Shown here: in pieces, positions 51,727 to 60,679 of the stretch
How positions within the stretch are numbered: position 1 is the first letter of the stretch
How the letters are laid out: each line of letters begins with the position of its first letter
Source of the DNA: Terriglobia bacterium
Lineage (GTDB): Bacteria; Acidobacteriota; Terriglobia; Terriglobales; Acidobacteriaceae
Assembly (NCBI GenBank): GCA_020073495.1
Contig: JAIQFD010000008.1
Location: 31,537 to 95,536, forward strand
Reading direction: 5' to 3'
Length of the DNA stretch: 64,000 bases
Position numbers and translations under genes: made by a program
Notes under the pieces: model-generated
Databases searched by the model: none
The model's input: only the letters and a program-made list of their open reading frames with translations
What the model was told of the DNA's origin: nothing

Positions 51727-52617
51727 TCAGCCCAGCAAAGCTCCCGCTACTGCCGCCAGCGACCAGCCGGGTACGTCACTGGTCAGTGTGCCGCTGAGAT
51801 AACGCGCGCCCGGCAGATCCTGCACGCGCGCGTTGGCCTGCTCCCGGAGCGCCGGAGCGATGTCGGCGGCCGAGGTCCCTCCGACCAGGATGCCCTCGAT
51901 CCGCGCCCCAAAGGTGTCCTCGAAGAAGACCACCGAGGGATAGATCTCAGCGGCGATCTGCGCGCCTGTGACACGCGTGCCGGCCGGGTTCTCCAGTGTG
52001 CGAAAGAGGCGCAGCTCGTCGCCATCCACGATCGCGACCGTGATGGTGACGCCGTCGATCTTGACCACCATCGTGGGCTTTTCGCTGGTCACGATGCCAA
52101 GGGTCGCCAGCATGGAAGGCAGCACCACTCCGGGCGCGTAGCCGGCGTCGTGAAAGGCGGATTCGTATTCCTGGATCACGGCGCGGGGCGCCACCGCCGC
52201 CACCACGCGCACCGCTCCGTTCGAGCGGCGGGCCTGGTAGGAGAGCGCAGCCTGGTCGATGTCGAAGGGCAGGGACTTGCGCAGCCGGAAACGGACGATG
52301 CTGGAGGCCTCCTGTTGGTTCTCCGGCAGAGTATCGAAATCGAGCAGCATGACGCGAACGGCGGCATCGGGGACGACGGCGATGAGGTCGCGCGTGCGCC
52401 CGCCTACGGCAGCGAGTACGTCGCTGATGGCGAGGCGCAACTCGTCGCTACGGACGACGTTGCCGGAAGCCAGTCCCGGCGCCACCGCCCCGGCCGAGAG
52501 CGTCCGTGTGCTGTACACATCCAGCAGCGAGCCGTGTTCGCCGGCGCGGGCCGCAACCACGCGGTCCAACGCCACCTCGCACGCGATGCGCGGCCTCGAT
52601 TTTCCTGCTTCCGGCAT
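51727..52617 (-). CDS. PilM-like actin-fold pilus protein
   Basis: Cytoplasmic ATPase-fold protein of the PilMNOP alignment complex. ATG at 52617 (MPEAGKSRPRIACEV) is preferred to an upstream TTG. Seen: the ACEVALDRVVAARAG phosphate-1-like strand, FDTLPENQQEASSIVRFRLR and LPFDIDQAALSYQ (PilM core), and VKIDGVTITVAIVDGDELRL. 296 residues, shorter than the about 350 of Thermus PilM. Confidence 0.82.
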   Translation of the reverse strand: MPEAGKSRPRIACEVALDRVVAARAGEHGSLLDVYSTRTLSAGAVAPGLASGNVVRSDELRLAISDVLAAVGGRTRDLIAVVPDAAVRVMLLDFDTLPENQQEASSIVRFRLRKSLPFDIDQAALSYQARRSNGAVRVVAAVAPRAVIQEYESAFHDAGYAPGVVLPSMLATLGIVTSEKPTMVVKIDGVTITVAIVDGDELRLFRTLENPAGTRVTGAQIAAEIYPSVVFFEDTFGARIEGILVGGTSAADIAPALREQANARVQDLPGARYLSGTLTSDVPGWSLAAVAGALLG

Positions 52618-52719
52618 GAATCGCCTAGTCTCCAGTTTCAAGTTTCAAGCCGTAAATGAGCTTCGAACCGTTGCCTCGGACCGGAACTCGGAACCCGGGC
52701 TTGAAACCGGGACGATGCG

Positions 52720-54414
52720 CTAGCGCGTCGTCTCGATGAACGTGACCTTGTTGATCTCCTTCAGGGTCGTGATGCCCCGGCGGACGCGGTCGAGCGCCGA
52801 CTCGCGCAGGAAGCGCATGCCATCCTCGCGGGCCACGCGCCGGATCTCCGACGTCGGCTTCTTGTCGAGGATCATCTCGCGCACGCGGTCGGTGAGGTCG
52901 AGCAGCTCGTGGATGGCGGTGCGGCCGCGGAACCCTGTGCCCGCGCACTCGATGCAGCCTTCTCCTTCGTGGAACAGCACCTTGCCCCATTCTTTCGGGT
53001 CCAGGCCGCTGGCTTCGAGCACGTCGGCGGGATAGAGCATCTGCTTGCGGCAGTTGTCGCAGATGACGCGCACCAGGCGCTGCGCCAGGATGCAGTTCAG
53101 CGCCGACACGAAGTTGTACGCCTCCACCCCCATGTTCAGGAAGCGCCCGATCACATCCACCACGTTGTTGGCATGCACGGTGGTGAACACCAGGTGGCCG
53201 GTGAGAGCGGACTGGATGGCGATCTGAGCCGTCTCCGTGTCGCGGATCTCGCCCACCATGATCTTGTCGGGATCATGGCGCAGGATGGAGCGCAAGCCGC
53301 GGGCGAAGGTCAGGCCTTTCTTCTCGTTCACCGGGATCTGGGTGACGCCCCGGATCTGGTACTCGACCGGGTCCTCGATGGTGATGATCTTGTCTTCTTC
53401 CGTTTTGATCTCGTTCAGTGCGGCGTAGAGCGTGGTGGTCTTGCCGGAACCGGTGGGGCCGGTGACCAGCACCATGCCGTAGGGTTCCTTGATGTAGCGG
53501 CGGAAGCGCTTGATGTCATCGTCGCTGAAGCCCACGACGTCGAGCGTGAGGTGCTTGAACTTCTCGCTCATCGACTCCTTGTCGAGAACGCGGAGCACGG
53601 CGTTCTCGCCGAAGATGGTGGGCATGATGGAGACGCGGAAGTCGATGTCGCGGCGCGGATTGCCGTATTTCACCCGAAAGCGGCCGTCCTGCGGCACGCG
53701 GCGCTCGGCGATGTCGAGCTCCGACATCACCTTGATGCGCGAAATGATGGTGCTGTGGTGGTCCTTGGCGATGGGCGCCATGGCCTGCATCAACACGCCG
53801 TCGATGCGGTACTTGATGGCCACCGAGTCGTCGCGCGATTCGATGTGGATGTCGGAGGCGCGGCGCTGCAGGGCGGTGAAGATGGTGGTGTCCACCAACC
53901 GGATGATGGGACTACTGTCGGCCTCGCCGGTCAGCTTCTCGATGGAGATGGTCTCTTCGCCGGCCTCGTCCTCGCGCACCACGTCCAGGGTGAAGCTCTC
54001 GCTGGCCTCTTCCAGGACGCGCTGCGACTGCTCGGTCTTCTTCAGGATGTCGCTGATCTGGGTGAGGGTGGAGACCTTCACCACGATGCGCTTGCCCAGC
54101 AGCAGCCCGATCTCGTCGATCATCATGAGCTGGCTGGGATCGGCGATGGCGATGGCCAGGCGTCCATCCTCCAACTCTTCCAGCGGCACGAAGTTGTAGC
54201 GGAACATCAGGTCCGCTTCGATCTTGCGGAACAGCTCCGGGTGCAGGCGGAAGCTGCGCAGGTCCTGGAACTCGCAGCGATAGCGCTGCGCCAGGTCGCG
54301 CGCTCGCGCTTCTTCGTCTTCGGGGGAGGAACCCAACGCGCCCAAGCCAGCGGGGGGCTGCGGCGGTCCCCCGACCCTACCCGCGCCGCCGAAAATCGGA
54401 TTCTTACCTGCCAT
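52720..54414 (-). CDS. Type IV pilus / type II secretion ATPase (PilB/GspE family)
   Basis: Hexameric assembly ATPase, 564 residues. N-terminal MshEN-type domain (about 30-150), Walker A VTGPTGSGKTTTLYAAL, Asp box ITIEDPVEYQIRGV, Walker B region ILRHDPDKIMVGEIRD, and a zinc-type tetracysteine (ICDNCRK and GCIECAGTGFRGR). PilB or GspE cannot be separated on sequence alone; with PilMNOP it is likely an assembly ATPase. Fifty bases after the GspF/PilC gene. Confidence 0.93.
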   Translation of the reverse strand: MAGKNPIFGGAGRVGGPPQPPAGLGALGSSPEDEEARARDLAQRYRCEFQDLRSFRLHPELFRKIEADLMFRYNFVPLEELEDGRLAIAIADPSQLMMIDEIGLLLGKRIVVKVSTLTQISDILKKTEQSQRVLEEASESFTLDVVREDEAGEETISIEKLTGEADSSPIIRLVDTTIFTALQRRASDIHIESRDDSVAIKYRIDGVLMQAMAPIAKDHHSTIISRIKVMSELDIAERRVPQDGRFRVKYGNPRRDIDFRVSIMPTIFGENAVLRVLDKESMSEKFKHLTLDVVGFSDDDIKRFRRYIKEPYGMVLVTGPTGSGKTTTLYAALNEIKTEEDKIITIEDPVEYQIRGVTQIPVNEKKGLTFARGLRSILRHDPDKIMVGEIRDTETAQIAIQSALTGHLVFTTVHANNVVDVIGRFLNMGVEAYNFVSALNCILAQRLVRVICDNCRKQMLYPADVLEASGLDPKEWGKVLFHEGEGCIECAGTGFRGRTAIHELLDLTDRVREMILDKKPTSEIRRVAREDGMRFLRESALDRVRRGITTLKEINKVTFIETTR

Positions 54415-54464
54415 GAAGACGTTTACTCACTTCTAGAACGGCGCGAAGCCATTCTCTTGCTCGA

Positions 54465-55673
54465 TCAATGAATGCCGGACGCTCCCAGGCTGAAGATGGG
54501 CATGTAGAGCGATATAAGCACGAATACGACTATGAGGCCCATGAAAATGAGGATGACGGGTTCGATCAGCGTCAGGGCCGCCGCCACCGAGGTGGAAACG
54601 TCCTCCTCGTAGAAGTCGGCCACCGAGTTCAACATGCTGGGCAGAGCGCCGGTGGACTCGCCCACCTCGATCATCTCGACCGCCAGGTTGGGAATGACCT
54701 TGGTCTCCTCCAAGCTGCGGGAGAGCGGCGCGCCTTCGCGCACCCGCTGCGCCGACTCCGTTATTCCATTGGCGACCAGGCGGCTCTGCATCGAAGCTCC
54801 GGCCGTCTGGAGCGCCGGGACCAGCGGCAGGCCTCCCGCCAGGAGCGTGGACAGCATGCGCGCGAACATCGCCACCTGGTACTTGAGCCAGATGGCGCCG
54901 ACCAGCGGTAGCTTCAAGCGGAAACGGTCCATCGCTTCCGCGCCCCGTGCGCTGCGATTCCATCGCCAGAGTAAGAAAACCACAACCAAGATTCCAAGAA
55001 GGATGGCCGGAAACCACTTCTGGACGGTGACACCGACGGTCAACATGATCTGCGTGCTCGCCGGCAACTGCGCATTCAGCTGGCTGTACAGATTCGCGAA
55101 TTGAGGCACCACGAAGGTGACCAGGAAGGTCAGCATCACCGTCACCAGAATAAGCAGCAGCGCCGGATACACCAGCGAAGCCAGCAACTTCTTGCGCACC
55201 GACATGGCCACTCGCTGGAAGGAGATGTAACGGCCGAGGACTTCGTCCAGGTTCCCGCTTTTCTCGCCCGCCAGCAGGGTCGTGGTGTAGATCTTGGGAA
55301 AGATGCCTTGCGCTTCGAAGGCCTGGGAGAGCGATTCGCCGCTGCGCAGGCGGTCACGCACGTCCTCCAGGAGTTCCCGGAAAAACCGGTTGCGCTGGCG
55401 CCGGTGGAGCAGCTCCAGGGCGGTCAGGATGGGCAGGCCCGCATGGATCAGGGTCAAGAACTGGGCATTGAAGATCAGGAACTCGTCCTCCCTGACCCGG
55501 TTGGCACCCAGCCGCAGCTCTCCGCCCGCAAACAGGCCACGTGGCTTGATGGAGTACACCAGGTAGCCCTGTTGGGAGTAGCGGTCACGAAGTTCGGCTT
55601 CCGAGTGGCTGTGCTCGACGTGCTCCAGCACCTGCCCCCGCTCATCGGCCATGCGGATCAGATATTCGGCCAT
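54465..55673 (-). CDS. Pilus/type II secretion inner-membrane platform protein (PilC/GspF family)
   Basis: Polytopic membrane protein with two T2SSF repeats, 402 residues. NAQFLTLIHAGLPILTALEL and MFARMLSTLLAGGLPLVPAL are the repeat starts; hydrophobic helices ALLLILVTVMLTFLVTFV, AILLGILVVVFLLW and VILIFMGLIVVFVLISLYMP fit three transmembrane segments. First gene of the seven-gene minus-strand operon. ATG at 55673. Confidence 0.93.
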   Translation of the reverse strand: MAEYLIRMADERGQVLEHVEHSHSEAELRDRYSQQGYLVYSIKPRGLFAGGELRLGANRVREDEFLIFNAQFLTLIHAGLPILTALELLHRRQRNRFFRELLEDVRDRLRSGESLSQAFEAQGIFPKIYTTTLLAGEKSGNLDEVLGRYISFQRVAMSVRKKLLASLVYPALLLILVTVMLTFLVTFVVPQFANLYSQLNAQLPASTQIMLTVGVTVQKWFPAILLGILVVVFLLWRWNRSARGAEAMDRFRLKLPLVGAIWLKYQVAMFARMLSTLLAGGLPLVPALQTAGASMQSRLVANGITESAQRVREGAPLSRSLEETKVIPNLAVEMIEVGESTGALPSMLNSVADFYEEDVSTSVAAALTLIEPVILIFMGLIVVFVLISLYMPIFSLGASGIH

Positions 55674-55767
55674 GCGTTGTTTATCAGTCTATCACCGCAA
55701 ATCAGCGGGTACCTTGCAGCTGCTATTGAGTAGGAATGTCCGCTCCCACCACCCACTGGCTAGCCCC

Positions 55768-56427
55768 CTAGTATTCCCCGACATCCTCTGCCTGGATGAT
55801 CTCCACGCCCGGCGGGACGTGAAACTGGAACTTCGCATCCGGCAGCGCAACATCCTCCCGCTGGTTGGAGAAGCAGAACTCTGTGGTGGAGCCGTCCACT
55901 TCCTCGGCCACGATGCGGTGGATGCTGCCGTCCGGGCCCACTTCCAGCAGGACGCGGCGGACGCGGTCCGCCATCCCCCTGGGCACGCCCTGGAGGACGA
56001 CGTCCCCGGCCTGTGCGGGCACGACGTCGGCCAGCGTCAGGCCCTCGAATTCCTTCTGCAGCCTGGTCTTACCCAGCAGGTAGCGAAGCGGAGAGCGCAA
56101 GTCGTCGAGCTTCTTCATGGGCGCCTGGCGCGCCTGGGGCTCACCCGGGACGTAGAAATAGGCCTTCTTTCCGTCGGTGACGAACAACTTCTCGCGCGGC
56201 TGGAGATAATCCCAGCGCATCTTGCCCGGCTTCTTGAGCGCCAACGTGCCCGACTCGGTTCGCTGCATGCCGGCGCCCTTGTAGGTCTCGGTGAAGTCGG
56301 TGGTCAGGGTGCTGAGGCGGTTGTATCGGCGATCGACGTTGTCGGCCACCCGCTGCACCTCGCCGGCGCGCGATCCGGCTGCGGTGACCCCAAGGAACAC
56401 GAATAAGGCGAATGTCAGCTTCTTCAA
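55768..56427 (-). CDS. lolA: Outer-membrane lipoprotein carrier LolA
   Basis: Periplasmic chaperone ferrying lipoproteins from LolCDE to LolB. Predicted TTG start at 56427 with GGAAGG about nine bases upstream gives a signal peptide (LTFALFVFLGVTAAGSRAG); an upstream ATG would give a long non-signal extension. Mature protein features: LSTLTTDFTETYKGAGM, GKMRWDYLQPREKLFVTDGK, ARQAPMKKLDDLRSPLRYL. 219 residues, usual length. Confidence 0.88.
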   Translation of the reverse strand: MKKLTFALFVFLGVTAAGSRAGEVQRVADNVDRRYNRLSTLTTDFTETYKGAGMQRTESGTLALKKPGKMRWDYLQPREKLFVTDGKKAYFYVPGEPQARQAPMKKLDDLRSPLRYLLGKTRLQKEFEGLTLADVVPAQAGDVVLQGVPRGMADRVRRVLLEVGPDGSIHRIVAEEVDGSTTEFCFSNQREDVALPDAKFQFHVPPGVEIIQAEDVGEY

Positions 56428-56471
56428 GCCAGAGCCTTCCGGAGAAACCCGGATCCAGGAGATGCTCTGCT

Positions 56472-57398
56472 TCACTTGGATCCCGATTTCAAGAACTCGG
56501 GTGCTTCCTTCCCCGGTGGCAGCCCTCGAGTAATGAACGGGAGGGAATCCGGGTCCTGCACTTCCACCGGTCCTCCCGGCAACAACTTGAAGGGCTTTCC
56601 GAGCGGATCGGCCGGCATGCCCTTGAGGTAGCCCGAGGAGATCATTTCGAACCAACTGCCGGCCTGCTTGCCGGTGTTCTCGTGGTATTGGCGGAGCAGC
56701 GCTTCCAGATACGGCACCGCTTCGTCGACCTGCAAGGCGACAAGGTGTTTGACGGCGTTCTCTTTGATCATCTTGTCTTCAGTGGACTCGTAAATGTGCT
56801 GCCAGAGGAAGCGGGCAGTCCCGATCTCACCGCCGTGCTGGGCCATGATGGCGGCCATGATCTTCATCCACGGGTGCGCTCCCGGAACCTGCGTCCCGCG
56901 CTCAAAGGCTCGCGCCGCCGCGGTGTAGTCCTTACGCTCGATGTACTCGATGTAGCCCAAATTGTAGTAAAGCCTCCAGGATCTCGGATTTGCGCGAATC
57001 CCTTTTTCGACCAGGGCGACTGCGCGGTCGGGGTCGCCGGCGCCCTCGGGCGGCTTCTGAGCCAGGAACGTGGCGCCAAACTCGTAGGCGGGCACAAGCT
57101 GCGGATCGAGCGTCGTGGTGATGTCGAGCAGGGGATCGAGCAGCTTGTACTCCATGGATCTCTCGTGGTGCTTGCCGCCGAAGTACTGCACCACCCGCGT
57201 CCAGTAGATGTCCGCCAGCAGGCCGCCGTAGCCGAGGCTGAGGCGCTTGACGATCATGGGAGACGGAATGTAAAGCACATCGCGCGCCGTCGTGCCAAGG
57301 CGCAGGTCGTCAAGCCGTCGCACCATCAACACGACCCCCGCCATGCTGGCCAGCAGCACCGCAGTTCCGACCAGCGTGATGGCGCGGCGCGAGTTCAT
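56472..57398 (-). CDS. TPR-repeat membrane protein
   Basis: A 308-residue protein with an N-terminal signal anchor (AITLVGTAVLLASMAGVVLM) and TPR-like repeats (DPDRAVALVEKGIRANPRSW, YTAAARAFERGTQVPGAHP). It overlaps the ABC permease gene by four bases and lies 45 bases before LolA, so may act with the transporter. Function unknown. Confidence 0.7.
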   Translation of the reverse strand: MNSRRAITLVGTAVLLASMAGVVLMVRRLDDLRLGTTARDVLYIPSPMIVKRLSLGYGGLLADIYWTRVVQYFGGKHHERSMEYKLLDPLLDITTTLDPQLVPAYEFGATFLAQKPPEGAGDPDRAVALVEKGIRANPRSWRLYYNLGYIEYIERKDYTAAARAFERGTQVPGAHPWMKIMAAIMAQHGGEIGTARFLWQHIYESTEDKMIKENAVKHLVALQVDEAVPYLEALLRQYHENTGKQAGSWFEMISSGYLKGMPADPLGKPFKLLPGGPVEVQDPDSLPFITRGLPPGKEAPEFLKSGSK

Positions 57399-58171
57399 TT
57401 CAGGTCGCGGCGCTCGAAGATGATGACGGCTGCGCTGACTGCCGCGGCAGCGTAGAGCAATGCATAGGCCGTATTGAACAGCACGAGCGTGCCGGCTACG
57501 GCTTCTCCATGGGCGACGGGCGTGATCACGTTGAGGGCGGCGAAGTTCGGGACCAGGTGCGCCAGGCCGATCGCCATCCAACGCGCCGGCGGCCTGGCCA
57601 TCGCGGCGAAGGCGCGCAAATCCTCGGCGAAGGTCCCAATGATGAACATGGCCAGGGCGAACACCGCCGACAGGATGGGGGACGAGAACGAGGAGAAGAA
57701 CAGGGCGATGGCCGTCACCACGATGAATCCCAGAACAATGAAGTAGATCGCCACCAGGATGTAGGCGTCGGGGCGGCTGAAGCCGTGGGCGACGAAGAGC
57801 AGGGAGCCGAAGACTCCGATCGCCATCAGAGCGGTGTTCACCAGCAGCGTCAGGGAGAGGCCGGCGAACTTTCCCACGATGAACTCCCATCGCCTTACAG
57901 GCCGGGAAAGCAGGGTATAGAGAGTCTTCTTGTCGATCTCCTTCGAAACCAGGCCAATCCCGATGAAGATGGCGATCGCCAGCCCGAACAGGGAGACCGC
58001 AGTCAGCCCGAGGTTGATCACGACCAGACGCTCGATGTCGATCGAGATCTGGCCGACCAGGATGGAGGAAGCCGCCATCAGCAGCGCGAAGAAGATCAGG
58101 TTGTAGAGCACGCGGTCGCGCACCGCTTCGCGGAAGGTGTTATAGGCGATGTGTGCGATGCGGCTGCTCAC
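57395..58171 (-). CDS. ABC-2 type transporter permease
   Basis: A 258-residue permease with six predicted helices (SIDIERLVVINLGLTAVSLF, FIGIGLVSKEI, LLVNTALMAIGVFGSLLFVA, ILVAIYFIVLGFIVVTAIAL). ISHIAYNTFREAVRDRVLY near N-terminus and SKEIDKKTLYTLLSRPV match GldF/NosY-like permeases. Four-base overlap with the ATPase gene upstream. Substrate unknown. Confidence 0.85.
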   Translation of the reverse strand: MSSRIAHIAYNTFREAVRDRVLYNLIFFALLMAASSILVGQISIDIERLVVINLGLTAVSLFGLAIAIFIGIGLVSKEIDKKTLYTLLSRPVRRWEFIVGKFAGLSLTLLVNTALMAIGVFGSLLFVAHGFSRPDAYILVAIYFIVLGFIVVTAIALFFSSFSSPILSAVFALAMFIIGTFAEDLRAFAAMARPPARWMAIGLAHLVPNFAALNVITPVAHGEAVAGTLVLFNTAYALLYAAAAVSAAVIIFERRDLK

Positions 58172-59115
58172 CGGGCCGCCTCCACTCGCGGTGCCGCCGC
58201 CGGAACCGAGAGCTGCCGCATGAAGTAGTCTTCCAGCGTGATCCGCACCGGCGTGACGGAGATCAGCTTCGCCTGTGCGCGGCGCAGGGCGTCGAGGGCG
58301 GCATCCAACTTCTCTTCAGGAAGGATCACGCGCACGGTTTCGCCACTGATGCGGCACTCGCCTCCCAAGGCGGAGACCGCCGCGACCGCTACCGTGCCGT
58401 GCCAGTGGATTTCGACCCGGCCGCCGGTGCTGGCGGTCAGTTCGTCAACGGCGCCTACGCCGCGCAACTGTCCCAAGTTCAGAACCGCGACGCGATCACA
58501 CAGGTCCTCTGCGTCGGACAGGATATGAGTCGAGAAAAAGACCGTCTTGCCTTCATCTTTCAGGCCTTGGATCAGGTCGCGGACTTCGCGGCGACCGATC
58601 GGGTCCAGTCCTGACATGGGCTCGTCCAGGAATACGATCTTGGGGTCGTGAAGGATGGCTTGCGCGATGCCCACGCGTTGCAACATGCCCTTGGAGAACT
58701 TGCGCAACTGGAGGCTGCCGGTATCGGCCAGTCCGACGCGATGCAGCATGGCTTCCACACGGCGCGTGCGCTCGCGCGCCGGCACCCCCGAAAGCTGGGC
58801 GTAGTAGTGGAGAAGTTCGGAGGCGGACAGGTAGTCGTAAAAATATGGCTGCTCGGGCAGGAACCCGATCTGGGCCTTTACACGAGGGTCCTGCATGTCG
58901 TAGCCCAGAATGCGGGCGGACCCTCCGGTGGGAAAGATGATGCCCATGAGCAGGCGCAGTGTGGTCGTCTTCCCCGCACCATTGGGCCCCAAGTAGCCGA
59001 AGATCTCGCCTTCTTCGATGGATAGGTTGAGGGGGTGCAGCGCGACCTTCTGACGCTTGCGCCAGAAGCCGAGAGCATAGGTCTTCGCCAGGTCCTTGAT
59101 CTCGATGGCGGTCAT
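58168..59115 (-). CDS. ABC transporter ATP-binding protein
   Basis: A 315-residue ATPase. Walker [18 protein letters not shown], signature [16 protein letters not shown], Walker [17 protein letters not shown] and the switch His [12 protein letters not shown] are intact. The C-terminal DUF4162-like accessory domain follows. Pairs with the ABC-2 permease gene (four-base overlap). Confidence 0.95.
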   Translation of the reverse strand: MTAIEIKDLAKTYALGFWRKRQKVALHPLNLSIEEGEIFGYLGPNGAGKTTTLRLLMGIIFPTGGSARILGYDMQDPRVKAQIGFLPEQPYFYDYLSASELLHYYAQLSGVPARERTRRVEAMLHRVGLADTGSLQLRKFSKGMLQRVGIAQAILHDPKIVFLDEPMSGLDPIGRREVRDLIQGLKDEGKTVFFSTHILSDAEDLCDRVAVLNLGQLRGVGAVDELTASTGGRVEIHWHGTVAVAAVSALGGECRISGETVRVILPEEKLDAALDALRRAQAKLISVTPVRITLEDYFMRQLSVPAAAPRVEAAR

Positions 59116-59155
59116 GGCCAGGTGCGATCGGCAGAATTATATAGCGACGAGCCGT

Positions 59156-60679
59156 TCAGTTGTGCGCGGCGGATCCAGGGACCTGCGCTGACAGCAGGGT
59201 GCGGGGGATCCGCGCCGGCGGGCGGCGGTCGATCCATCGCGCCACGTCTTCGGGCTGGCTTAATCTGCCCTGGAGCACGTCCAGGATGAGGTCGTGGGTA
59301 AGCAGGGTGGTGAAAGGGCGCGAATACGAAAAACCCTGGTGCTGCCCCGCCAGCTTGAGCAGGAACGGCACGCGCGGGTCGGTGTTCTCGTTGAAGCCGG
59401 TGATCCAGCGCAGGGCGTGGTCGGTGCTAACCAGGACGGTGGTGCTATCCCAAACGCCGGCCTCTTCCATGGAGTGGCGGAGCTCGCCCACGGTCCGGTC
59501 GGCAAGGGCCAGATTGTCGAAGTACCAGGAGTCTCGGAAGTCGAACGCCGTCAGCGTTCCGGTCTCACGGTCGTAGATCCCCGGCGGATGCGGGACGGGC
59601 AAGTGCAGCAGCACCAGTTGCAAACTGGGATCGCAGGCCGCTGCTTTCGCACGGGTCATCATGTTCCGGTAACGAGTGACGTGGCGCATGCGGTCCGCCA
59701 CCGGGGAGAGGGTCCGGATCTGCGAGCGGATGCTGAACCAGAGGCTGGGCCGGGTATCGCGCACACGGCTGTCAATCGCTTCCCAGTAGCAGCTCGCCAG
59801 GCTTTCCGCGAACATGCGGCAGTAGGGGAGGAACCAGCCGACCACGCCGACGTTGTACCCGAGCCGGCGCGCCTGGTCGAACAGGTTGGGCTCCTTAGGC
59901 CAGTTCAGGCCGGCACCCGGATCCGGATTGAGGCCGAGCAGCAGTTCGCTCGTGCCCTGCGGGTTCGCCGAGTACACCGTCTTGCCGAGGATCAGCGAGG
60001 GCATGGCGAGCCCCGTCTGCAGTCCTGACTCGAGGGCGACATCGGAATTGAACGACTCCGAGCGCAACCGATCCACCTCCGGCAGGTGGAGCCAAGCCGG
60101 CCGCAGCGGGAAGGTGTAGCGCCAGTCCATCTCGTCCAGGATGACCCAGACCACACGGTGCGCGGGTGCAGGCGATGCCAGGCGCCCCGCGAGCCGGGGC
60201 TGTGCTTGCTCGCGAGCCACTACCCACGCCGCCTGGACGAAGGCGAGGGGCAGGAACGCCAACAGGCAGATGGCAGCGAACTCAAAGAGCGCGAAGGCCC
60301 GTCGCGTCCAGCGCGCGATCGCGAACGCGATGAGCAAGAAACCGGCGCAGGCCAGCAGGGTCTGCGTCCGATCTTCCCAGACCACCGAGACCTGCAGGGG
60401 AAATTGGTGCTGGATGAAGTTGGCGAAGACGACGGCCGGCAAGACAAAGATCAGGCGATCCAGGTGAAGCCTGCTCCAGCGCGGTGAGTTCCGCGAGCGG
60501 AGAGCGACCCAGCACAAGACAGTGAGCCACGCCAGATTGAACAGGGCCGCTACCAGGTCGCGCCAGGTCCAGAGCGGCAGGAGATACGGCGTGGCGAACA
60601 CGATATTCCGCCAGACTTCGAGCAGGGACAGGTTGGCCACCGACAGGGCCACCATGAGATCCCGTTTGCCGCCGTTCAT
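59156..60679 (-). CDS. Membrane sulfatase/alkaline-phosphatase superfamily enzyme
   Basis: A 507-residue protein with N-terminal membrane helices (LFNLAWLTVLCWVALRS, LIFVLPAVVFANFI, LLACAGFLLIAFAIA) and an extracellular sulfatase-fold domain (VVWVILDEMDWRYTF, TVLVSTDHALRW, LKLAGQHQGFSYSRPF). Resembles cell-envelope phosphoglycan transferases such as LtaS/OpgE-like enzymes in shape, but the Thr/Cys nucleophile could not be identified. Overlaps the methyltransferase gene by four bases. Confidence 0.75.
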   Translation of the reverse strand: MNGGKRDLMVALSVANLSLLEVWRNIVFATPYLLPLWTWRDLVAALFNLAWLTVLCWVALRSRNSPRWSRLHLDRLIFVLPAVVFANFIQHQFPLQVSVVWEDRTQTLLACAGFLLIAFAIARWTRRAFALFEFAAICLLAFLPLAFVQAAWVVAREQAQPRLAGRLASPAPAHRVVWVILDEMDWRYTFPLRPAWLHLPEVDRLRSESFNSDVALESGLQTGLAMPSLILGKTVYSANPQGTSELLLGLNPDPGAGLNWPKEPNLFDQARRLGYNVGVVGWFLPYCRMFAESLASCYWEAIDSRVRDTRPSLWFSIRSQIRTLSPVADRMRHVTRYRNMMTRAKAAACDPSLQLVLLHLPVPHPPGIYDRETGTLTAFDFRDSWYFDNLALADRTVGELRHSMEEAGVWDSTTVLVSTDHALRWITGFNENTDPRVPFLLKLAGQHQGFSYSRPFTTLLTHDLILDVLQGRLSQPEDVARWIDRRPPARIPRTLLSAQVPGSAAHN

